Assembly (NCBI RefSeq): GCF_001039355.2
Contig: NW_019776006.1
Span: 27,425-91,424 of the forward strand
Reading direction: 5' to 3'
Source: Lingula anatina
Lineage: Eukaryota > Brachiopoda > Lingulata > Lingulida > Lingulidae
Length of the DNA: 64,000 nt
Position 1 is the stretch's first letter. Each line of letters begins with the position of its first letter. Position numbers and translations under genes: made by a program. The notes beneath the pieces were generated by a model, which made no database searches, was not told the DNA's origin, and saw nothing but the letters and a program-made list of their open reading frames with translations. This document shows positions 1-11,754 of this stretch, piece after piece.

Positions 1-1029
1 TCTCTCTCTCTCTCCTAATCCCTTAATGATATTTCCCCAATGTAAAGCACTGTTTGCAATCAATTTTATACAACCATTAATCATCCATCTTTCTAATTTG
101 TCTAACCTTTAGCATTCACTTGCACGGGCATGACAAAGATACATGTATAATACAACGGATTGTCGCAACAAGGTCATATACTTGAATAGCTGATGCATTA
201 CTCGTATGATCGTATATTGCAGTCGTCCCTTGGTTAACATTGATGTATTGCTGTTACAATACTTCATCATAATCTGACAAACCTCATGTTGGTGCCATCA
301 TGCGAGTCTGCGCTGTGCATTAAGGGCACACAAAATAACGAATTGCAGGAAATGCTTCCATCGATGAAGTGCTTCAATAGGATCCTGGGTTTAACTGTCA
401 GACATATAGTCAACTTCACAACATGTTGTTGAAAAAAACACCCCATCCAGGATGTGGATACATATTTGAAGCATACACAGGTTCTGTCAAAATTACATTT
501 CAACGTCCTCTCAACGTACGGTACATACAACTACAGGTTTCGATTTAAAATTTAGTAAGCCATCAGCCAAGTCATTTTTTTTAGTATACTAGGTTTTATT
601 TCTATTTTTAATGAATATTAAATTGCATGCAAAGGCTTGATTCTTCTTTTGCTAATTATAATAATAATGATAACAATTATTGATTCTGGTACGTTCTTTT
701 ACAATTACAATTTAACAAAATGACATTACAATTTAAGATGCAATAATGAGGTACTACTGTTTATATGTATTACGTAAGGAATGTAAAATACACCAAACAA
801 AAAGTGCATATTTAAACATTTTTAATTATCTATGAAAATTATTAAGAATCATGGATTGTGCAAATAAATCTCAACACAGATGTATTCAAGGTAAACTGAC
901 CGTCAATTTAATTAACATTCGTCTAAGTAATTGCTGTGTAACTTCCCTACATCTCATTGATTCCTCTGGAGTGTGTCTAAACAGTCGGACACTTTGATGA
1001 AAGGGGCGATATCACAAGAACATTCTTTG

Positions 1030-1378
1030 TTAAAGGGATAATAACTGTTCGTTTTGGCCAAAAAAAAAAAAAAAAAAAAAAATTTCCCGAAGTAAACAAC
1101 AATTTTTCCATACTTACCAATGGTTAACGAATCCATTTCTACATTCAAAGTTAGTCCCTTTTTTTTCTAAAAAGTTTGGTTTTATGTTATTATCTCTTAA
1201 GAGATTTTTACAGAGTATAGCCATCTATATATGGAGGTCACGTGGTCTGATGACAGGCTCAGATATCAGAATAACTGCCGTTTTGTGGTAAAACAGAATG
1301 TATTATATTCCTGTGAGTTGTTTACAATGTTTTTATTGTGAAATATAGATCTCATCAAAAGAGTTATTATCCCTTTAA
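1030..1378. mobile_element. Miniature inverted-repeat element with TTAA ends, copy 1
   Basis: A 349-base unit begins TTAAAGGGATAATAACT and ends with the near reverse complement, AGTTATTATCCCTTTAA. It has no coding capacity and contains a poly-A run near 1061-1081. A second copy of almost the same length lies at 61209-61555, in an MFAP1 intron, and matches along its length. Ends of TTAA next to short inverted repeats fit a non-autonomous DNA transposon using a TTAA target, as piggyBac elements do. The superfamily is inference because no transposase is visible. Confidence 0.75.
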
Positions 1379-4300
1379 GCGGTTCTGCTATGGGGATCTG
1401 TGAAAGTTCATTTTAAGCGCGAACTTACAACACATCACGGAATGGTCGTTTGATACGTGATCTGCGTGCTATCCATGTTGGTTAATTTTTACAATATAGC
1501 GGTATTTATCATTCTTGAAATAGAATATAATTTTTTCCCGTCGAAAAAGTTGGAGAATGATAACCAATGATGACAAATACCCATGGAAAAAATAATCTAA
1601 AAGGACGGTAACTGAAATATGACGATCTGACAGTCAAATGTGTATTAGATTTTCTTTTAGGAAACCAGTTTAGATTTACTGGTTAGGCATGAGTGCATCT
1701 TAGCTCATATATCATTCGTCTAAATAGGCATTGAATAAACAGAGGAACCTATATGTTTGGTTTATGTAAGACTGGCTTTTGGGCTTTCTCCAAATTCTTT
1801 AATACATTATTTACATTATTTAGGTAAGTGGCTGAGTTGGCTCAGATTTGTAAAAGTCATAATGGCAGTATCTAAGACTTGAAGCTTTTCTTCGTTAACC
1901 TTATTTAAAGAAAAAAAACATCTTTAATTTGTATACCAGTAAAAGCATTATTGTATTATACACCAAAAGAACCATTTTAAGCTACCCTGGGTAGTATTGG
2001 AGCAATCATCCCCGGATCATGTGAATGTCAGAATTCTTGCTGTTCCTCTTATAAAAAAATTTGCATTTATGTCTATATAACATTTTTTTTTAAAAAGATC
2101 CATTAAACCCTTTCTTTCAGTTGCTTTTCGTGAATTTAAATGCTAGGGCTGGGGTGAGAGGGCTGGGCGTTCATTTATGGCTATATATATATACGGTTGC
2201 AAAGTCATTATATCCCCAGCTTGAGTAGTGAACCACGTGCAACCTTTAAAACTGCTGCGGAGAACACTCTGCAAAATCCACAATTAAATGCAAAAATATT
2301 TGTTGATTCTGAGATGTGCCCTCTCTTTGTTTGGTTGATTCTATGCTTGGTTGCCTGGTAAAGAGTGGAGTGGGAATTCCGGCCACCTTTACAAAAAGGC
2401 CTCGCCCGCTGGTGCTTGATCATATCAGAGAGGAATAGAAATAGTCGTATTATCCAGCTCTTCTGAAAGAACGATTATTTAACCAACGAGGTCAGTGATC
2501 ATATCTCTGGAGCTTGCGACGGTGCCAAGAGTAAGTGAATCGATGGATAACGGTACTACCATCAAGCCTGCACGTTTTTGCCTAATTCTTGTGACTTAAG
2601 TCATTTTTTTTTTTTTTGGTGCAGTTGACAACTCTCCCGGAGCAACCTATCGTTGGACGCACTGATCTCGACCGACTATTGTTAATGTTTCCATGGAATC
2701 TCTTCGGAACAATGAGCTGTGGTTCAATAAGTGGATGTTCTGCTGTAAACCCAAGGAACGAAATGGTTCATTGCAAGTAGGCAATACAAGTAGGTAGTGC
2801 GCAGGATTAATGTGGCTTTTTTAAAGTGTTTTCTTATGGGCTTATTGCAATGTCACAGTTATTATTAGTTTCTTTGATAATGATACCAATACAAAGCGCC
2901 TGTTGGTAAAAGCAAAAAGTTTTTTAACTGTTTAGACGTAATGCGATTTGAACAAGATTTTATCCTATTTCACATTTAGCAATTATGTTCTGCAATTATT
3001 AAGCACTTTTATTGCAGTTACTAACGTGCGGTCCCTGGTACAAGTCCCGTATAAAGCCACCATTTATACTCACACTAAAACTATTTATACAACTTCTAAC
3101 GGTGTTTTAGGTATTTATTGCAATATGAAAAGAGAAATGACATATTGGTGCCAAATCACTAGCCCTCTTACACTTTTCTTGTGTACACACGTCAGCTGAT
3201 CAAACATCATTCTGAACTACAAATTTGTTCTTATGTTATTGAGGTATTATTGAATCAGATGTCTTCATGCGTATAACATCTTTTCATGTTAAAAAAAAAC
3301 AACTGAATACTGTGCAGTCCAATAAGTCACTTTGGTGCGATAAATATTATTATGAGCTATTAGCTTGCCAAGTTGTGTCGATGGCGAGAATAGTGGGAAG
3401 ATTTTCTTTTTTGTTGAGGGGAGGGGGGGGGAGGGGGGTGGCAAGCAATGTAAATGCACTTGACAAAAGACAGCATTTCCAGGGACAGCATTTCCAGGGG
3501 ATATATCTATATTTCTGTGACGGTAGAAGGTGTTGCAATAACCCTCTGTGAAATATATTCATTTTGTTGCCAAGCTAGCTGGGAGAGTTGTAAGAACACA
3601 TATGAAAGGCTAATCAGATGCGAGACTTAACCAGTGGGTAACTTTATTTGCGTTGTCTCGAGGGAGTCCCATTTATACCTGGTAATGGGGTAGTCGCCAG
3701 AATATAAAGGAGCTACAATAGCCACTTAACGCAGTTTCCAATAACAAGGTTTCCTAAGTAATGTCGAACTGTATGGATTTTGGTGGCGTTTGTATACAAA
3801 TTACTTCCACTGAAATCTACATTAACTGAATCATGTTCCTGTGCAGCCTGACTTACGAAGCACTGTGCAGCAGTCCGGACTACATTACTTTTTAATTAAA
3901 TTGAAGTAGAGCAGGATATCCCACAGGGAACGGTATTCATAAGAATAATATTTGATCAAATCCGAATAGTATGTTTGATAGCATATGCCGGCAGTGAAGC
4001 AATTAGATATGAAATGAAGATGGTATCTGCCAAACATCGGTGGAATGCCAATATCGTAAACCTGTTTGGAGCATAGAATCATACACATCTTCTCGAAATA
4101 ACAGTGGCATTTTTACATGTGTCAGCTCATTATAAACAGAATATCAATTTATTTCGCTTAAAAAAAAAGGAGAGAAAATAATTCGCATTGGCGCAAAAAT
4201 AGTTGAAACCGATTAAAATCTACCTTTACAGTTGTGCCAATTTAACAGCTTTCATAGGTTGCCAATTAAACACTAGCCCTTTGGTATATATTAATACAAG

Positions 4301-4380
4301 TTAAAACTGACGACTGGGGTGTGCGGTTTTCTGAAAATATTTTGTTTAGATTCAGAATACTTCTTACATAACGGCATTTG

Positions 4381-4382
<2 letters not shown>

Positions 4383-4425
<43 letters not shown>
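4383..4425. repeat. CT microsatellite
   Basis: An uninterrupted CT dinucleotide run of about 43 bases. Frames crossing it on both strands give Ser-Leu or Arg-Glu repeats and are not genes. Confidence 0.95.
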
Positions 4426-4428
<3 letters not shown>

Positions 4429-5210
4429 CCTTGTCTGTTGCAGGCTTTTTGCATCCAAAGTAGAACTTTTGTTTCAAAAGGCTGTATCTACTATTCCTAC
4501 CTATGGTCAATACTTTTAACAGTAATTAATGGCACGTACTTTACGGAGAGAAAATCAATGGGACACTCCAACATTGCTCATGTACGAAAGCAATAAGCAT
4601 ACCAACAGTCTTGTCATGGGTATCGTGTTTCAAATAAAAACGGTAACATTAGATATGCAATTGCTCAAACTAAGAAACAATATCTGCAGTAAAGTTCTGA
4701 CATTGTCCTTTGTTGGTTTCGAGTTTTGTTATGGAGATAATGGAATTAAAAAAAGGGATCAGTGTATAGATGGACACGTTAAATGTTCATCTAGTACATT
4801 AAGTACAAATAAAATCGTTAATCGCTCTCAAGAGTAGTACCCTACTGCGAGCAAGAAATTATACCCTCATTCTTCTCATATCGATCTGCGTTTGCTTTTA
4901 TACCATGGCGTCTTTAACAAGGGGAAACAGCCCTTTGTTCAGCTGTTTTGAAAATAAATCGAGTACGAATTCGGATTGTCTTTGGATCAGACGTCACGGC
5001 ACACCACGTAATGGATTTCTGTCCTATTTTAGTTGTTTCAATATATGTACACAATGCCATGATGAATCTGAGTGTTGTAAGAGATACTTTGGAGAGAGTA
5101 CATTGTATCAACCCTGTGTCCATGTAATTCTTAATTCTTTTTTTTTCTTTTAGGGGTGCAGAATTAAACTCACCGAAAACTCTAGAGAATTTCACAACAG
5201 ACCACAGATC

Positions 5211-5795
5211 ATGAAAGAAACGGACGTAACAAAATTGAACAAAACGCTGTCCGACATAATTAAAACCGTCAAAGAGTTGAAAGAGGCCTGTGCCAACGAC
5301 TCGGTGACAACAATGGCGACGTCAACAATAAGCCAGGAGCAACAGGACATCGAAGAGTTAAACGCCTTTTTCTACATCGTGGTAGTTCTGTTCTTCTATG
5401 CATTTGCTATGGTCGTTCTTATGGTGAAGTACGTTCACAGAGAAAAAAGGGACATGGAGCTGGAGCGGTATTTCGTGGAATTCGTGCGCAGGGATAAGTT
5501 TCATACGCCACGGTACGAGAATCGAAAGTCCATCAAAGCATTGTATGATAACACAAAGTTCGTGTCTCAGATGATGGTGAAAACCTTAACTTTATTGCCT
5601 GGTGTAGGTCTTATGCCAAATGCCTGCCATTCGTCAACGGAGATGGGGACCAATGAGCAGCCTAGTTTAATGGTAAAAGGGGAACTTGTCCATGGCCAAG
5701 AAGATGTGGATATGGAGGCTGTGAGCGTGGACAATAATTTAGTGACAAAAACAGTGACACTTTTGTCAAAATATCCTCGAGAAACCCCAGTATGA
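5211..5795 (+). CDS. KCNE-like single-pass potassium-channel regulatory subunit
   Basis: A 194-residue frame in one exon, whose acceptor (TTTTCTTTTAG) ends at 5153. The N-terminal half has two N-glycosylation sequons (NKT at 10-12, NDS at 29-31). One membrane segment covers about residues 53-74, followed by a basic juxtamembrane stretch (KYVHREKR) and an acidic/aromatic region. An outer N-terminus with sequons, one helix, a basic border and a coding region in one exon with an upstream untranslated intron are the layout of KCNE (MinK/MiRP) subunits. The helix and border (FFYIVVVLFFYAFAMVVLMV) recall vertebrate KCNE4 and KCNE3. KCNE proteins bind voltage-gated potassium channels and change their gating. 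The protein is longer than most KCNEs, with a C-terminal tail of about 100 residues that I do not recognise. It could be an unrelated single-pass protein. Confidence 0.65.
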   Translation: MKETDVTKLNKTLSDIIKTVKELKEACANDSVTTMATSTISQEQQDIEELNAFFYIVVVLFFYAFAMVVLMVKYVHREKRDMELERYFVEFVRRDKFHTPRYENRKSIKALYDNTKFVSQMMVKTLTLLPGVGLMPNACHSSTEMGTNEQPSLMVKGELVHGQEDVDMEAVSVDNNLVTKTVTLLSKYPRETPV

Positions 5796-6673
5796 TAGAA
5801 TATCATTACTTAGGTTACTGAACCAAGAAAAGTTACCCGAAGCTTTCCTCGTCAGCATCGTGATCATGTAGCCTAATGGCTGATGTAAGCCTACTCGTAT
5901 TTTTTGCCCCTCTCAGACCACAGGGAGCGCTAGTAGTCTTTTACAAACAAGTTGAAAAGCCCACAGTGAAATTCTGTATACTATTTTAGGGGCTCATGAT
6001 ACCAGCGAGTGTCTTATCCCAATTCCTATACATCTTTATGAAGGTTTGACCGTTTCGTGACTTCACTTATGGGTTTGTATGAAAGGCCTACCATAACATT
6101 CATTTTAGTGTCATGATTTTGATTGACTGCCGATGTAAAATTCCATCAGAGATGTTGGATGAACGTTGGCTCGTTTGCATTTCCTGTTTTTATCGTTATT
6201 TTACTAAACTCGGTGACATTAGAACATTCATGTTGTAACATCGTTTAAATTGTATCAGTCAGTGTGATTTGCGACTTATATTATGCAGTAAAATTTTACT
6301 AAAGGCATGCACCATTTTCATGCACACATTTTGCAAAGAAACAAGTACTATGAAGTTGTTTCTCGGTTATTTTTTGTATGACACACATTTCAAAAGCGCC
6401 TGACAAATATTACTAATTTTAGTCGATAAATGCAACAGCGAAGCTCGTCTTGAAAATAATAGTTCAACTACAGCAATATACAGATGTGACATTAAAACAG
6501 ACTTGCAACTGTGCTTGCACCATCAAATCTTTAAGTTTGGAAATTTTTTAAGAAGTTCAAAAAGACGGGCACATTTCCTCTGCAATTATAAATTGAAAAA
6601 TACTTAAAGAAATACATAGGTATGTTATAGAATAAGTACTCACAAAACACCCTCGAATACAATTTAAGATATA
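5796..6673. other. Probable 3' untranslated and intergenic sequence after the KCNE-like gene
   Basis: AT-rich sequence with no exon I can support. It probably includes the 3' untranslated region of the KCNE-like gene. I found no clear AATAAA signal. Confidence 0.4.
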
Positions 6674-8011
6674 CAGGGTTGCTACTTAATATGGAATATT
6701 TTTTATCATTGTTATTTTTGAGTGCTGAGTAAATTTTTTTTGGCTTGAGTCATCAAAAAAGTATGTCACTGAGTGATAATAACATCCAGTCTTCTGTTGT
6801 GAGATATTTTGGTCAATAATATCAAATCTGACATAAGATGCCATTCAAAAGAAAGGAACACCCCCAGAAAACCATATCAACAGTTTGATGTCATTATAAA
6901 CTTTAAGATAAGATATTAAAGAAAATGATAGCCTCCAGACAGTAATATGTTACACAGTCAAAGAACTCACTACAGTCAATCATGAAAAGTCAGTAATTGC
7001 GGGTATGACCTCCAGCAGCCGCTTGCAGCGCCCTCATCCTACATGGCATACCCTGTGACACGTTTTTTAGAGTTTGGGTGGGGATGTCATTCCTCCAGTG
7101 ATATTTGCCTGTCGCAGTTCATCACTATTTACCGACCGAGGACCATAGCTATTAATTCTGTGAGTTACTTCCGCCCACAGATTTTCAGTTGGGTTCATGC
7201 CGGCCAGGGCAGTTGCTGAACACATTGGTTTTGAAGAAAAACAGTGATTCTGCGGCCTCGATGTGGGGTTGCGCAGTCGTCTTGGTGCACAAAGTTGTTC
7301 CTGAAGATGACTCTTACCAATCGAAGCATTGTTTGCTGTAGAATGTCTCTGTAGGAATCCTGGATGAGGTTGCCTCCTAGAAAAACCAACAGGTTCTGGG
7401 CACCCACATGAAATGCTCCCCAAACAGAGACGTTACCATCCCCTGCTTGCACCCTAGGTAGTACACAATCATCGTTTTATGCCCCTCGTACACGTCGGTG
7501 GACACGGATTCGACGATCAACCCTAAAAAAATCCATATCTGGCCTCATCGCTGAAAACGACGTGATTCCAGTGTTTTGGCTGCAAACGCACGTGGCCCCC
7601 AGCCCATTGCAGACGTCGGCTGTCCGTTTCTGGCCATTTTCTCTGAGAGCAAGAATCCCATAGTAAGCTGCGTTGCTTAGCTGTCGAACCATATCTTCAC
7701 TAAGGTACCTGTCAAGTTTCAGAGCGATCCCTTTGTTGCTTCTCTAAACACACTCCAAAGATTGACCAAACCCATGCGTTTTTATACAAGGGCAGAAATT
7801 GCCGAAAAGACCACCCCTCACATTTCTGACCACAGAACATGCAACTGCATGCATCAATTGTTTCGAGAGTTGTGTGGTAATTAGGTAACACACCTGTCTA
7901 CACATGGAGTGACACCTCAGCTTTGGATTTAAAGTAGTTAGAGAGAAATTAAATGTTTTGTAGAAAATTTACTCGCCAAAAAATAATATTCCATATTTAG
8001 TGGTAACCCTG
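6674..8011 (-). mobile_element. Tc1/mariner-type transposon, inactive copy
   Basis: The element is 1338 bases long. It starts CAGGGTTGCTACTTAATATG and ends with a near reverse complement of that sequence. Terminal inverted repeats run for about 30 bases, and a TA dinucleotide flanks each side (6672-6673 and 8012-8013), the target duplication of Tc1/mariner elements. Remnants of a transposase lie on the minus strand between. Length, TA duplication and transposase motifs all agree. Confidence 0.92.
7067..7692 (-). pseudogene. Broken Tc1-like transposase
   Basis: Three overlapping minus-strand frames carry consecutive parts of a Tc1-family DDE transposase. The first (7692-7477) has the region before the catalytic core. 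The second (7452-7195) has VWGAF and an HQDDCATPH stretch matching the conserved second catalytic Asp region. The third (7423-7067) has GMNPTENLW, matching the usual SPDLNPIEHLW. Moving between frames near 7205 and near 7460-7477 needs frameshifts or stop readthrough, so no intact transposase can be made. In the last motif the usual SPD triplet is changed. Confidence 0.85.
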
Positions 8012-8013
8012 TA

Positions 8014-9697
8014 CTTTACTCTGAATGCACATTGTGGATTTTGTACAGCATGGAGAGGGATTGGGTGGGGTAGAGTCTATAGGAGCAAAGTTCAAAATTC
8101 AAGATATTTTTATTTTAATAAATGGGAGAGATCAAAATGACTCATCCATATAAAAAGGTACACGGTAGTTCTGTTAGGGATTGAGAGGATAAAATTAATT
8201 GATATGTCCACTGAATCATTATTCAAAGATATAATCCCTCCTTAATTCTAAAAATCGATACAAAATTCTCCATGGTACTTTTCCCGTCATCACCAACGTC
8301 GACTCAAACATATGTCGTTTTTGATCAATTTCGATTTTGTTCGGGACAAATGGAATACATTGCCATCTCTTGCCACTCTGAGCTTCTATACAATTTGGCT
8401 TTTTATGCAACAAATACTGAATAAAATTCACTCTTCCACTTATTTGCCATAGATTTGAGTTACAGTAACCTTTTTTATTTGTTAGGTTCGTCATCACCGC
8501 TGACCCTCTGAAAGAATACAATAGAGCTTATAACTTTAATTGATTCCATATTTCCTTATATCCCATTACTCGGAGGAAATTCACTGCTTAAATAATTTGA
8601 TTAAAAACTGAAAGGATCCGTATTCAAAATTAGTCGAAAAAGAAAGCGATCAAACATTGATAACAGGCAAGTGTCTTCTGGGTCTCCAAAGGGTTCACCC
8701 AATCAACAACCAAGGGTTCACCCAATCAACAACATCCGTTCCTCGAAAGCATATATATCTTGGGCAAAACCTTTCGACAGGTTTTGTTAAGTCGTGAGTG
8801 TCCTAAAATTCCCTTCTTTTATCTTTCACAGAACCAAAGTTGAAAAATCGTTTCACACTTTCTCCCCAATTCTCATCAATAGTTACACGTATCTTAAATA
8901 TATTTTAATTTAAAAGAATGGCACGGGTAAGTGTTGGCTATAGATGTGTATGTAGTATATAAGTCCATACAGCATCAGTGGTGCAACAGCTGCTAGTTGC
9001 AGTCAGGTAATAAATGTCCAGGTGTCGGAGACAGCTGCGACATGCGAGCACAGCGACAAACCGCACCCAAGACAAGTTCTTAGTGCTGACATCGGAATTC
9101 CCAGTGATACCAAGATTCATCACAGGTAGGGTTGTTGAATTTTAGTTTAGCCTTCCCATATACACAGAAGTTTGCTTGTGCTTTTATTTGCCATTACATT
9201 GCAAATGTAATGTAAACCTTCTCCAAAAGGTAATCGTGCCCATTCAAATTCTTCATTTATTGACTAGGAATATTGGCATATACCAGCTGTCACTGGCAAG
9301 AGATCAAAGGTAAATTGGGTAGATTTAAAGTTCTTTGCAAAGATTTCGTAAAAAGCTTAATGTGTCTCATTGGATTTGATAATTACATAAAATTTGAATT
9401 TTCGGTAAAGGCAACGACATGTAATATATATTTCATCAGGCATAGCTTATTGCTTGACTTTCATGATAGGAGTTATTCTATCATACCAACACAATTGCAC
9501 CAATGTTTACATCCTAAACATGTCTACATCCTAACCTGAATTCACTTCAGGGTATAAGTTGCAACTTGACTTACTTAATAATAAGTCTTATAGAAATATA
9601 TATATTTTTGGGACTGAATCTGTTTAAAGGGCTATACATTATCAAGTCTTCTCAATACAGTTGGTCCAATTCAAACATTTTAACAAATATATTACAG
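8014..9697. other. Intergenic or 5' region of the SEA/EGF/LDL-A gene
   Basis: No coding exon recognised. A 23-base tandem duplication containing GGGTTCACCCAATCAACAAC lies near 8691-8733. Sequence near 9100-9124 ending in a GTAGGG donor could be a 5' untranslated exon of the downstream gene, whose first coding exon has an acceptor at 9697. That is a guess. Confidence 0.35.
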
Positions 9698-9745
9698 CTC
9701 GAAGAATCGTCCAAAAACTGAGTATAAATTTGATCGACATCCATT

Positions 9746-11716
9746 ATGGATTATGACACAAATGGATCAAACAGAAGCGATAAGTCAAAAAGATCTGTTT
9801 CGGAGTCCACCATGAGTAGAACTACAGGCCAGTTCGAGTTACCTATGAGAGTGTCTTCCCTGCCCAGGGATACAGAGGCTTCCTTTACACAAGGCACTGG
9901 GACAAGCAAGAAGGTGTATGGTACAGCTGGTAATCAGATGGATTACATCGTGACAAAAAGTGATAATGACAGCAACGTGTATACGTTTCCCAGATCAGAA
10001 ACGTCCTACTATACGTAAGTAAAGCTTTATGGAAGCTTAATATTGATTCTGTCTCTCTTTCATGTAGAGAATATATCTGAAATTCACACTGTATTTTTAT
10101 ATCAATTCAGTGCTGATACAATTTATTAATTTTGAAAATAAAGAAGACATAAATTCCAAAAGGTACGTATCCTACCGTCTATATTTCCAGAAGCACCAGC
10201 AGTCTTCTTGATCGAACTGTGAGAAGCAAAAGTTGTCACTTTGGAGTATGTGCAAAAATTACACTAGGCTTCATTGTGCTGATGTTGATTATATGGGGTA
10301 TATTGGTGCCTTTATATTTCACAGGTAAATTTGACAGGTAAAGTATTGAGGATGACGTTTTCATGCGTTTGCTATACATGACTGATTCTGCATCTCCAAT
10401 TTGCCAAAAACACTAAAGAGTAATACTTAGCTCAGTTAGTTTACAAAGAAAAGCATTATTTGCTTAGATTAAAAAAATATTTCATGGCTGTTATTATCAT
10501 TTTACACATATCTTGAAATTTTCTAACATTTGATAACATTTTCTACCCTTCAGATTTTACTGACAGTAATTTTAGCCAGCCACACAGATACGGCACAGTC
10601 TTTAAAGATGTTTTTTGTCTTTGGGTGATCCATATGATGTCGTTTTTTATCCCAATAATTGGAGGTCAAGAAGAATTTCATCAGCTGTGTTATGTTATAA
10701 GAATAAAGTGTAAAAATTTCTTCAACCAACAGCTAATATTGAAATCCAATATTTTGATGTTTATCTAGAGCATCTTCAACAGCTGAAGTGATTGAAGAAA
10801 AATTCTACTTTATTCAATACGCGGCTGGTTTTTAATCTTTTTAGAAACCTCTATAATACAATAGTTCTTGATTGCTTCAGGAAACCTTCCAATGGGAAGC
10901 GACAGTGAGGAAGAAGTAGCAGCCGTGGTTAATTCTCCCCAGGAACTTCACGCGGAAAAGAATGTATACTCGGTGGCAGATCGTGTCCTTAAGCCAGAAT
11001 CAAACGCCACAGGTGAGCAAACATTGGTTGCAAGTTTCAATGTAATTTAAGAGCCCAAGAGCCAATAAGAGCCCAACCTTTTAACATTTTTTTACTATTT
11101 TTCAGTAAAAAAGACATTCGCTCTACGCATGTTATATATGACATTCATTTTTGTTTTTTTTTTCTATTTTTTTGTTTACGCCTATTTTCTTTAAATATGT
11201 GCGTAACTCTACTTTTATTAAATTGTCGGCCAAACGCCAACATTTTAATGAATTTTAAAAAGTCAATCATGAATATTTACATAAATTAATGAAACGTTAT
11301 GTTGACTTTTCAGTTTTGAATGCAGCGTCTGGGAGTTTCAGGATCATGAATTTAAAGTATGCCCTGGAGCTGGAGAGCCCACTTTCTAAGAAATATCAGA
11401 TGCTGAAAGAGAAGTTGGAACAATTGGTGAGTAGGGCGACAAATCTTGGAATTCCAGGAACCAAACATCCATGTTGATAGTTTCATATTTAAATTGAACA
11501 TTTAAACATTAATTGAACTAGTATAACTTTAAATAGCACATGTATGACGTTTGTATTTTAACCAACAATTTCATAAAAAATTTATTTTCTGAAAAATATG
11601 CCTACAGTGTATAAGATTACCACATCGTTATTTTTTCAGTTAGAAATTGTTTTCCATCACAGTTTTCTCACAGCTAGTTTCGACAAAGTAGTGATCAATG
11701 ATTTCAGGTAGGATAC

Positions 11717-11754
<38 letters not shown>

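Larger units (their letters stand above)
1..5153. other. Non-coding region upstream of the KCNE-like gene
   Basis: I see no convincing coding exon here. It starts in a CT microsatellite and holds one TTAA-flanked miniature element (1030-1378), a G-rich run (about 3417-3438), a short tandem copy near 3471-3498 and a CT microsatellite (4383-4425). A possible untranslated exon ending near 2530, before a GTAAGT-like donor, could belong to the KCNE-like gene, whose coding exon has an acceptor at 5153. That link is inference. Confidence 0.5.

Noticed and set aside
3417-3438. G-rich run as a functional quadruplex
   Set aside because: The run could fold, but it has only two breaks, looks like slippage, and no promoter or gene feature is near it.
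4266-4454. Arg-Glu repeat frame
   Set aside because: Translation of the CT microsatellite.
8918-8930. ATGGCACGG followed by GTAAGT as a tiny first coding exon
   Set aside because: Three codons with a donor are not enough evidence, and the downstream gene has a good start of its own at 9746.
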